Origin: Neoluteolibacter marinus
GTDB lineage: Bacteria; Verrucomicrobiota; Verrucomicrobiia; Verrucomicrobiales; Akkermansiaceae
Reading direction: 5' to 3'
Assembly (NCBI RefSeq): GCF_014904755.1
Contig: NZ_JACZFQ010000022.1
Span: 1 to 64,000 of the forward strand
Length of the DNA stretch: 64,000 nt
Shown here: piece after piece, positions 57,759 to 64,000 of the stretch
Position numbering within the stretch: the first letter of the stretch is position 1
Layout of the letters: each line of letters starts with the position of its first letter
The notes under the pieces: model-generated
Told to the model about the DNA's origin: nothing
What the model saw: the letters and a program-made list of their open reading frames with translations, nothing else
Database searches by the model: none
Program-made: the position numbers and the translations under genes

Positions 57759-59701
57759 CAGTCTTGGCCGATTCGGAAGCGGTGGAGCAGGCGCTGGGCG
57801 GACCAGTTGATCGCCAGCACGATGAAGAACAGGACCATGCCGACCACGAACAGCGCCCGGTAGTGGACGCTGCCGAATGGCACCTCGCCGAGCTCCTGCG
57901 CGATGATGCCGGTCAGCGTGTGGGCCGGCTGGAAAAACACCCCGAGGCCTTCGGTGAAATCGGGGATCTCGATGCGGTTGCCGGCGACCAGCAGCACCAC
58001 CATGGTCTCCCCGATCACCCGCCCGAGACCCAGCAGCACCGCCGCGAGGATCCCGGAAATGGCCGCCGGACAAACGACCCGGAAGACCGTCTGCAGCTTC
58101 GAGGCCCCCAGCGCGTCCGAGGCCTCGGCAAAGGCGGACGGCACGTTGTTCAGGGCGTCCTCCGACAAGCTGAAGATCGTCGGGATGGCCATCAGGCCCA
58201 GCAGGCATCCCGCGGTGAACATGTTGAGCCGCTGCTCGATCGGGAACCCGGGCACCCAGGCGAAGGAGTCCTTCATCGAGGTTTCCTGCAAAAGCGTGCC
58301 CAGCACCGCGATGCCGAGGAACCCGAGCACCACCGACGGGATTGCCTGCAGGAACTCGATCGTCGGCTTGATGAAGCGCTGTTGGCGACCGCCGGCCAGC
58401 TGGTTGGTGTAAATGGCGGCGCCGACCCCCAGCGGGATTGCCAGGCTCAGGGCGATCAGGGCAATGATCAGGGATCCGACGAACAGCGGCACGATGCCAT
58501 AAAAGTCCTGCCATTCACCGCCGGTGATCCAATCGCGGCCGGTGATGAAGCCGCTGATGGTGGCCCCGAGCCCGACCGGCTTCTCGAAATCCCACGCTTG
58601 CATCTTCGGCATCGTGTCGGCCAGCTCCCGACCGTATTCGTCCTCGGCCTTCCGGAAAGTCGCGAGATAGCGCTGGGCCTTCTCGTCGGCCAGATCGGAC
58701 GGCAGCGCCGCCTTCACCTCACCGAGTGCGGCCGCCAGCCTGGCATTCGCCGCCTCGAACTCCCCCATCCGGCCCAACACCGGCTGCAATGCGGCCCGGT
58801 AGTCGACCGGCTCGGTGGTCACCGCGGCCTTCGCATCGGCCTCCAACTGGGCCCTTTCCTCCGCCCCTTTCGTCCCCGGGACGGCGGCGAGAAGCGTGTC
58901 GCGCTTGGTAACCTCGATCTCGTGCAGCGTCGCGGCTTCCTTGGTCGCCTTCACCGATTCGCCGGTTTCGTAGATCAGGTTGTCGAGATCCTCCGAGGCG
59001 GAGGCGAACGCGTTGATCGTTTCCCGGAAGCCGGCCAACGGTTCGGAGGCGTCTGCCTGCTTGGCCGCTAGCTGCTCTTGCAAGGCAATGACCAGCGCGG
59101 GTTCGTCGGTCGAAAGCGGTTCGCGAGCACCGAGTTCTTGCAGCAGCCCCGCGCGCTCCTCGTCGCTGAGATGGGGCGTCGGCGGCAAGCCCTTGCCCGG
59201 CCGGCCCGCCAAGGCATCCGCCAGCAGGGACTGGTAGCGGGCATTCAGGGACTTCAGGAGTTCGGCGGGCGCCCCTTCCTCCCCCGCCCCCTCGGTGACG
59301 CGTTCCAGCGCGCTGCGTGGCGGCGCCACGGCATCGTCGATGTAGCCCACCACCTGGGTGGCTTCCTGCGAGCGCTGGAACTCGCGGCGGCACGCGGCAT
59401 TCACCTGGGCGTAATAGGCCCGGTTCAGCAGCGAGCTCATCTGCTCGTGGGCCGTGAGGTCCTTGCGGGCGATGTCGACAAATTCCAGCCCGGCTTTCCG
59501 GTAGAGCTCGAGCTCCCCGCGGTAGGCCGGGAAGAAGCCGGCTCCCTCCCGCACCAGGAAGACGATGATCAGGACCAGGATGACGACGGTCAGCCCGGCA
59601 TTTCCCGCGAAGAAGGCTTTGAACAGGCCATCGGTGCCACGGCCTTTGCGCCGGAAGGGATGACCGGCGGGAACGGTGGAGGAAGAACTGGAATCCGACA
59701 T
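57758..59701 (-). CDS. pstC: Phosphate ABC transporter permease PstC with about 330-aa insertion
   Basis: A 647-aa protein, about twice the normal PstC length. ATG 59701 (MSDSSSSSTVPAGHPFRR). TM1 is near residues 34-52 (AGLTVVILVLIIVFLV). Residues of about 55-385 are a hydrophilic, Ala/Glu-rich, largely helical insert with coiled-coil character (KEAATLHEIEVTKRD; EEERAQ-type stretches). The normal permease core occupies residues 385-647: PLFVGSLIIALIALSLAI, LQAIPSVVLGFLG, FAEASDALGASKLQTVFRV (EAA loop), RVIGETMVVLLVAG. If TM1 is oriented as in other PstC, the insert lies in the periplasm, where it could touch PstS or the wall. Function of the insert is unknown. Confidence 0.9.
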   Translation of the reverse strand: MSDSSSSSTVPAGHPFRRKGRGTDGLFKAFFAGNAGLTVVILVLIIVFLVREGAGFFPAYRGELELYRKAGLEFVDIARKDLTAHEQMSSLLNRAYYAQVNAACRREFQRSQEATQVVGYIDDAVAPPRSALERVTEGAGEEGAPAELLKSLNARYQSLLADALAGRPGKGLPPTPHLSDEERAGLLQELGAREPLSTDEPALVIALQEQLAAKQADASEPLAGFRETINAFASASEDLDNLIYETGESVKATKEAATLHEIEVTKRDTLLAAVPGTKGAEERAQLEADAKAAVTTEPVDYRAALQPVLGRMGEFEAANARLAAALGEVKAALPSDLADEKAQRYLATFRKAEDEYGRELADTMPKMQAWDFEKPVGLGATISGFITGRDWITGGEWQDFYGIVPLFVGSLIIALIALSLAIPLGVGAAIYTNQLAGGRQQRFIKPTIEFLQAIPSVVLGFLGIAVLGTLLQETSMKDSFAWVPGFPIEQRLNMFTAGCLLGLMAIPTIFSLSEDALNNVPSAFAEASDALGASKLQTVFRVVCPAAISGILAAVLLGLGRVIGETMVVLLVAGNRIEIPDFTEGLGVFFQPAHTLTGIIAQELGEVPFGSVHYRALFVVGMVLFFIVLAINWSAQRLLHRFRIGQD

Positions 59702-59742
59702 GCGGGGCAAGGCGCCGAGCGTGGAGGCCGATCGCGGAAATG

Positions 59743-59777
59743 GCAATCCCGGCGGGGTCATTCCGCGCCGGGATTGC
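59743..59777 (-). terminator. Intercistronic hairpin between pstS and pstC
   Basis: GCAATCCCGGC (59743-59753) and GCCGGGATTGC (59767-59777) form a perfect 11-bp stem with a 13-nt loop in the 98-bp gap after pstS. There is no T-tract, so it more likely protects the pstS mRNA end or attenuates partially, giving more PstS than permease, as seen in other pst operons. Confidence 0.6.
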
Positions 59778-59799
59778 GTGTCAATTTTGTCAGCCGGAC

Positions 59800-60615
59800 T
59801 CAGTGATTCGGAACGAACCCGAGGTTTTCGGCGATCTTCTGGCCTTCAGGGCTGATCGCGAAGTCGGCGAAGGCCTTGGCCGTGGCGTCGGCGTTTTCGG
59901 GGATGTAGAGGTAGCACGCGCGGCTATAAGCATAAGTGCGGGCGTTGGCGGCGATCGGGGCGACACCGTCGATGGTCACCGGGGCAGTGCCGGACTTCTT
60001 CGCATAGGCGAGACCGACGTAGCCGATACCTCCCTTGTTCTTGGAGACTTCTTCCGCGATTTGCTCGTTGCCGGCCAGCTTCTGCGAGCTGGGGGCGTAG
60101 TTGCGGTCCTTCATCGCCAGTTTCTGCCAATCCTTGTAGGTGCCGGAAGAGGTGTTGCGGGTGTAGACCGAAATCGCTCCCGGGGCGCCGCCGACCTCAC
60201 TCCAGTCCTTGACCTGACCGGTGAAGATCTTGGCCACTTGATCCTTGGTGAGCTTCTTGACCGAGTTGCCCTTATTGACGATGACCACGATCATGTCGTG
60301 GCAGGCTTCAATCTCCTTCAGCTTGATCCCTTTGGCTTGCGCGGCGGTGATTTCCTCCGGCTTGGCTTGGCGGGACGACATCCCGATGTGGGCGGTGCCG
60401 TTGGCGAGGGCCGGAAATGCCGTCGACGAACCTTCGGCGGCAATCTCGAACTTCACACCGTCATTCTTGGACTTGAAGCTCTCGGCGAGCTGCGGGACGA
60501 GCTTGGCACCCAGGGTGTCGGAGCCCTTGAGGCTGATGGTCTGGGCCCCGGCGGTGGCGGCGAGCATGGCTCCCGCGAAGAGGCTGGCGGCGGCGAATCG
60601 GATGGTATTGCGCAT
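59800..60615 (-). CDS. pstS: Phosphate-binding protein PstS
   Basis: A 271-aa periplasmic phosphate-binding protein. ATG 60615 (MRNTIRFAAASLFAGAMLAA) gives a signal peptide with Ala-x-Ala-type cleavage (ATAGA); it has no lipobox. PstS motifs: ISLKGSDTLGAKLVPQLAE, EGSSTAFPALANGTAHIGMSS, and TRNTSSGTYKDWQKLA (phosphate-binding Ser/Thr and Arg). First gene after the phosphate-type porin on the minus strand, with a candidate promoter region holding three GTCACAAA motifs. Confidence 0.94.
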   Translation of the reverse strand: MRNTIRFAAASLFAGAMLAATAGAQTISLKGSDTLGAKLVPQLAESFKSKNDGVKFEIAAEGSSTAFPALANGTAHIGMSSRQAKPEEITAAQAKGIKLKEIEACHDMIVVIVNKGNSVKKLTKDQVAKIFTGQVKDWSEVGGAPGAISVYTRNTSSGTYKDWQKLAMKDRNYAPSSQKLAGNEQIAEEVSKNKGGIGYVGLAYAKKSGTAPVTIDGVAPIAANARTYAYSRACYLYIPENADATAKAFADFAISPEGQKIAENLGFVPNH

Positions 60616-60673
60616 GGTTGGTTGATGGATTTGCGCGCCGCAAGCGGCGCTCGGCGGCATCCATGCCATTCTT

Positions 60674-60737
60674 GTCACAAAGGTCCACCGGTCCTACGTG
60701 ACGGAGTTGTCACAAACCGGCAGCACCCCGTCACAAA
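60674..60737 (-). promoter_or_regulatory. Three GTCACAAA motifs upstream of pstS (putative Pho-type sites)
   Basis: GTCACAAA at 60674-60681, 60709-60716 and 60730-60737, all in the same orientation, plus an inverted GTGAC at 60698-60702. Spacings are 35 and 21 bp. The motif resembles the GTCA core of Pho boxes and also occurs upstream of the porin gene. Regulator not encoded here. Confidence 0.5.
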
Positions 60738-60789
60738 CCCCATTTCTCCCTGACAGTCTGCCGCTTAGCACCCTTCCCCACAACGCAGA

Positions 60790-60817
60790 AAGCCTGGTGC
60801 GAATCCGCACCAGGCTT
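60790..60817 (-). terminator. Terminator of the porin gene
   Basis: AAGCCTGGTGCG, loop AATC, CGCACCAGGCTT: a perfect 12-bp stem 54 bp past the porin stop (minus strand). It separates the porin transcript from the pstS promoter. The T-run after it on the minus strand is short (TTTCT). Confidence 0.75.
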
Positions 60818-60870
60818 CGTCGGGAGACATGACTGCCTCCTTCGGTGACACTTTCGCCACCTGGAACCGC

Positions 60871-62055
60871 TTACCAGCTGATGCGCAAGCCGGTGGTGAG
60901 GTTCCAGCCGTCGAAGGCTCCGCCGTTGTTGGCGCGATCGCGCATGCTCAAGTACTGCAATCCCGCCTGAAGCTTGAGGTTGTTGCCCACCAGGTAGTAG
61001 TTCATGCCGAGGTACCCCTCCTGGTACTGGTCGCCGCGCCGGCTGTTGAGCGCGGCGCCGTCGTAGCGGCCGTTGAAGCGGACGCCGTCGTTGCCATCGC
61101 TTTCGACGAAGGTGTAACGGGCCACCAGCTGCAGCTTGTCGGTCAAATCCACATAGGGCATGACCACGAAGCCCCAGAGATCCGGCTGGCCGAGGAAGCC
61201 GTCACCGGCGGCCAGGTCGGCCCGCACGCCGTAGCAGCCGTTGTGGTAGCGGGCGTTGAGCGACACCACCTGACCCAGCGAGCGGTTGACGAAGAGCTCG
61301 GGGCGGGAAGGCGTCTCCTCGTTGTAGACGTAGTCGAAGCGCAGGGCGGCTTCATCGACGCCGAGCTGGCCGGCGAAGTCGTAGCCCACCGAGCCGATCC
61401 AGGTCGAACCGGAGGTGAAATTTCCGAACTCCGCATCGGCCTCGCCCTGGGAGAACACGCCGACCTGATAGAACCAGCCGTCACAGGTCCCGCCCACCGA
61501 CACGCCGGGAGCGTATTCGGAGGTGAACCACAGGTTGCCGGAAAGATTGTTGCGCTCGATGGTCAGCAATTCCTTCGACGAGGTGGCGCCGTCGAGCGTG
61601 AAGCCCATGCTCTGCTTGCCGACCTTGATCGCCAGGGCATCGCTCTTCTTCCAGCCGACGTAGGCGTCGGTCAGGCGCTGGTAGGCCGGGTCGACATCCG
61701 GATCGAAGTCGGCCTCGACGTGGGCGGTGAAATCATGGAAGAGCGTCGCCTTGAAGCCGGCACGCAGACGGCGGGTGTTGAAGTCCTCGTAATCGAGATC
61801 GTCGTCGTTGAAACCGGCCACCGGCGTGCCGTGACCGTCAATGAGGACGTAGTCGAATTGGGCACGGCCGGTGAAGGCGAACTTCTGGATCACCGGGTTG
61901 TCCTTGTTCTCGTAGAGGGTCGCAAGGTCGAGCAGACCGCCCCACCAGTCGCTGAATGCATCCGCTTCGTTGCTCGCAACGGCATTTCCACCGGCCTGCA
62001 CCAGCAGGACGGCAGCCAGACCAAGGGAATTACGGGAGATGAAACTTGGGTACAT
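60871..62055 (-). CDS. Outer-membrane porin, probable phosphate-selective (OprO/P type)
   Basis: A 394-aa outer-membrane barrel. ATG 62055 (MYPSFISRNSLGLAAVLLVQ) gives a signal peptide. Alternating beta-strands run throughout, with OprP-like pieces: FTGRAQFDYVLIDG, RRLRAGFKATLFHDFTAHVE, DAYVGWKKSDALAIKVGKQ, LFVNRSLGQVVSLNARYHNG; it ends in a C-terminal Trp (TTGLRISW) as outer-membrane barrels do. Placed just before pstS on the same strand, it probably lets phosphate cross the outer membrane. It has its own terminator and a GTCAC-rich upstream region, so it is regulated in parallel with pst. Confidence 0.86.
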   Translation of the reverse strand: MYPSFISRNSLGLAAVLLVQAGGNAVASNEADAFSDWWGGLLDLATLYENKDNPVIQKFAFTGRAQFDYVLIDGHGTPVAGFNDDDLDYEDFNTRRLRAGFKATLFHDFTAHVEADFDPDVDPAYQRLTDAYVGWKKSDALAIKVGKQSMGFTLDGATSSKELLTIERNNLSGNLWFTSEYAPGVSVGGTCDGWFYQVGVFSQGEADAEFGNFTSGSTWIGSVGYDFAGQLGVDEAALRFDYVYNEETPSRPELFVNRSLGQVVSLNARYHNGCYGVRADLAAGDGFLGQPDLWGFVVMPYVDLTDKLQLVARYTFVESDGNDGVRFNGRYDGAALNSRRGDQYQEGYLGMNYYLVGNNLKLQAGLQYLSMRDRANNGGAFDGWNLTTGLRISW

Positions 62056-62120
62056 ATTTTTGATTATCAAACGGCTACAATTCACCAAGCGAAACCAGCC
62101 GGCGAACAGGTGGCGAGATT

Positions 62121-62169
62121 GTCACCTAACCAGAATCGGGCGAGTGACGCTTTGTGACGCTTCCGTCAC
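62121..62169 (-). promoter_or_regulatory. GTCAC-type motifs upstream of the porin (putative Pho-type sites)
   Basis: On the minus strand GCGTCAC-AAA-GCGTCAC forms a 10-bp-period tandem (62144-62160), flanked by GTGAC at 62165-62169 and 62121-62125. This resembles the GTCAC clusters before pstS. The region lies between divergent porin and feoA starts (gap 62056-62283), so some sites might instead serve feoA. Confidence 0.5.
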
Positions 62170-62283
62170 CTTTTGTCGACCCGGCGCATGCGCCTCCCCC
62201 CTGCCGGACTTCCCCGGCGAACAGACGCGGAATCGCCGGATTTCTTGTTGCAAACTCATCTCAATTGCTAGAGCTTCCCTTCG

Positions 62284-62535
62284 ATGGCGCTTGCGACGGC
62301 CAACGATCTCGAAGCCGACAGCTTGCTCAGTTTGAGCCAAGCGAAGGTCGGCTGCGATTTCCGCATCCGCTTCCTGAACGGCCCGGCCTGCGAGCAGCTC
62401 CGCCAACTCGGTTTCTGTGAAAGCCTGCAAGTCCGCAAGCTGGCCGACGGCCGCAATTTGATCTGCACCGTGTGCGGGACCCGCTTGGCCCTGAGCCGCG
62501 AGCTCGCCAGCCAGGTGATGGTGGGTGCCGCCTGA
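62284..62535 (+). CDS. feoA: FeoA-domain protein, ferrous iron transport accessory
   Basis: An 83-aa SH3-like FeoA protein, the usual small partner of FeoB. Recognisable: LNGPACEQLRQLGFCESLQVRKLADGRN followed by GTRLALSRELASQVMV, the FeoA beta-barrel C-terminus. It carries three Cys (CEQL, GFCES, CTVCG) that are not general for the family. It lies 7 bp before feoB, so it is co-transcribed. Divergent from the porin. No clear Fur box was found in the gap. Confidence 0.85.
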   Translation: MALATANDLEADSLLSLSQAKVGCDFRIRFLNGPACEQLRQLGFCESLQVRKLADGRNLICTVCGTRLALSRELASQVMVGAA

Positions 62536-62542
62536 TTTCCCG

Positions 62543-64000
62543 ATGTCCGACGTGCTTGAGACGGTCGCCCTGGCCGGCAACCCCAATGCCGGCAAAACCA
62601 CGCTTTTCAACGCCCTGACGGGCTCCAGCCAGCGCACCGGCAACTATGCCGGCGTGACGGTGGAACGGAAAAGCGGTGAATTCTTCACGCCCCACGGGCG
62701 CAAGCTGCGCGTCGTCGACCTGCCCGGCTGTTACTCGCTCGACGGTGGCAGCCCCGACCAGCAGATCGCACGGCAGGCCTTGCACGGTGAAATCGACGGC
62801 GAAGCGCGGCCGGACCTGGTGATCTGCGTCCTGGACGCCTCGAATCTGGAACGCCATCTGGTGCTCGCGCTTCAGGTGATCGAACTCGGCCTGCCGGTGG
62901 TGATCGCCCTGAACATGATCGACGTCGCGGAAAGTGCGGGTCTGCGCCTCGACCCGCAGAAGCTCTCCGAGGAACTCGGCGGCGTGCCGGTGGTGCCGAT
63001 CCAAGCGAACGCCAACAAGGGCATCGTCGAGCTGAAACAGGCGATCCGTCACCCTTTCCCCCATCCTGCCGCCACCACCTGGACTCCGGAGAACCGCCAG
63101 GGCCGTGTCCTGCAGATCTGCGAGGTCGCGGCCCGCCGACCCGACACCCACAGCAGCACCCTTTCCGACAAGCTCGACGCCTGGCTGCTTCATCCGTTCT
63201 GGGGTTGGGTCGCCTTTGCCGCGATCATGATCGGCATCTTCTGGACCATTTTCTCGGTCGCCGGGATCCCGATGGGCTGGATTGAGGACGGCACGGGCGC
63301 AGTGCGCGACTGGGTCAACGCCTCGATGAGCGAAGGCGACTTCCGCTCGCTGCTCGCCGACGGCATTGTCACCGGCATCGGCGAAGGGGTGCTGGTGTTC
63401 CTGCCCCAGATCGTGCTGCTGTTTTTCTTCATCGGGCTCCTTGAAAGCTCCGGTTACCTCGCCCGGGCCGCCTTCCTCATGGACGGCGTGATGGCCAAGG
63501 CGGGTCTCAGCGGGAAAGCCTTCCTGCCCCTGCTCAGCTCCTACGCCTGCGCCATCCCCGGAGTCATGGCCACCCGCACCATCGACTCCGCGAAAGAACG
63601 GCTGGTCACGATCTTCGTGGCACCGTGGATGAGCTGCTCGGCCCGCCTGCCCGTCTATCTGACGCTCGTGCCGCTGCTGCTGGTGGGGATGTCCGGACTC
63701 CAGCAGGCGCTGATTTTCTCGGTCATCTACCTGACCGGAACCGTGACCGCCTTGATCGTCGCGCGGATTCTCCGCGGGCGCCTGGGCGAGGATGCCACGC
63801 CGTCCCATTTCCTGCTCGAGCTGCCGCCCTACCGGGCGCCCCAGTGGAGTTACATCCTGCGCCACGTGATCGGCCGGGCCGGCGCCTTCCTCAAGAATGC
63901 CGGCACCATCCTGCTGGCGATTTTCATCCTGCTGTGGGCGCTCAGCACCTATCCGAAAAGCAAGTCGGAAGATCCCGGCGAGCAGCTCGCCCACAGCGCG
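62543..64000 (+). CDS. feoB: Ferrous iron transporter FeoB (3' end cut off)
   Basis: The first 486 codons of FeoB, open to the window edge. N-terminal G-domain: G1 GNPNAGKTTLFNALTG (residues 11-26), G2 near RTGNYAGVTVE, G3 DLPGCYSL (Thr of the usual DLPGTYSL replaced by Cys), G4 ALNMIDV. Then a helical linker and membrane helices of the nucleoside-transporter-like core. Gate motifs with Cys are seen: SSYACAIPGVMATR and APWMSCSARLPVY. It imports Fe2+ across the inner membrane. Paired with feoA. The length of the missing part cannot be seen. Confidence 0.95.
   Translation, partial: MSDVLETVALAGNPNAGKTTLFNALTGSSQRTGNYAGVTVERKSGEFFTPHGRKLRVVDLPGCYSLDGGSPDQQIARQALHGEIDGEARPDLVICVLDASNLERHLVLALQVIELGLPVVIALNMIDVAESAGLRLDPQKLSEELGGVPVVPIQANANKGIVELKQAIRHPFPHPAATTWTPENRQGRVLQICEVAARRPDTHSSTLSDKLDAWLLHPFWGWVAFAAIMIGIFWTIFSVAGIPMGWIEDGTGAVRDWVNASMSEGDFRSLLADGIVTGIGEGVLVFLPQIVLLFFFIGLLESSGYLARAAFLMDGVMAKAGLSGKAFLPLLSSYACAIPGVMATRTIDSAKERLVTIFVAPWMSCSARLPVYLTLVPLLLVGMSGLQQALIFSVIYLTGTVTALIVARILRGRLGEDATPSHFLLELPPYRAPQWSYILRHVIGRAGAFLKNAGTILLAIFILLWALSTYPKSKSEDPGEQLAHSA

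Noticed and set aside
62056-62283. Fur box before feoA
   Set aside because: No 19-bp GATAAT-type inverted repeat could be recognised in the gap.

Overview
The window is high-GC, densely packed bacterial chromosome, most likely from a verrucomicrobium of the Luteolibacter/Haloferula type (Verrucomicrobiales). This is inferred from gene content, not from a search. The clues are a SecA with a large insert, secreted proteins with autotransporter-associated beta-strand repeats, a recurrent C-terminal 'DxDGDGxxNLxE' module on unrelated exported proteins, MoxR/DUF58/BatA genes, and a sugar-oxidation set of Gfo/Idh/MocA and ThuA proteins. Nothing looks like a plasmid, prophage or CRISPR array, and no insertion sequence was recognised. 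Gene symbols rest on motif recognition by eye.

Layout. 1-5826: MoxR/DUF58/VWA operon. 5886-10276: an outer-membrane barrel gene and a Mn/Fe/Zn-type ABC transporter, each preceded by the same TTAG-N6-CTAA palindrome. 10335-13277: an SDR dehydrogenase and two AraC-type regulators, one broken by an in-frame TAG. 13528-19536: a five-gene amino-sugar operon (nagB, ROK kinase, PIG-L deacetylase, SSS symporter, NahK-like kinase). 19791-22970: secA. 23104-27538: a compositionally different stretch with a YadA-head-like protein and a choice-of-anchor-L protein. 27539-31074: polar amino-acid ABC importer and an orphan GAF histidine kinase. 31085-33571: malectin/FN3 secreted protein. 33727-33898: two tRNA-Gln genes. 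34071-39274: L,D-transpeptidase, a small membrane protein, parvulin isomerase, EEP-family lipoprotein, methyltransferase and fucosyltransferase-like genes. 39286-40161: AraC regulator. 40291-44388: 1365-aa beta-strand-repeat protein. 44589-47903: PfkB kinase, aldolase-like protein, SGNH hydrolase. 47910-52578: ThuA, two Gfo/Idh/MocA oxidoreductases and a TIM-barrel isomerase, all on the minus strand. 52743-54256: ribBA coupled to rhaM. 54262-62055: complete phosphate system (porin, pstS, pstC, pstA, two pstB, phoU). 62284-end: feoA and the start of feoB.

How the parts work together. The amino-sugar operon can be read as a full import-to-fructose-6-phosphate route in which a PIG-L deacetylase may replace NagA. 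The phosphate cluster joins an outer-membrane porin to the Pst importer, and both promoters carry GTCAC motif clusters. The metal locus looks like a similar outer-to-inner-membrane pairing. The ThuA/Gfo/TIM-barrel set resembles 3-keto-sugar catabolism. Convergent genes abut with 0-11 bp between stops, and in several pairs one hairpin spans both stop codons.
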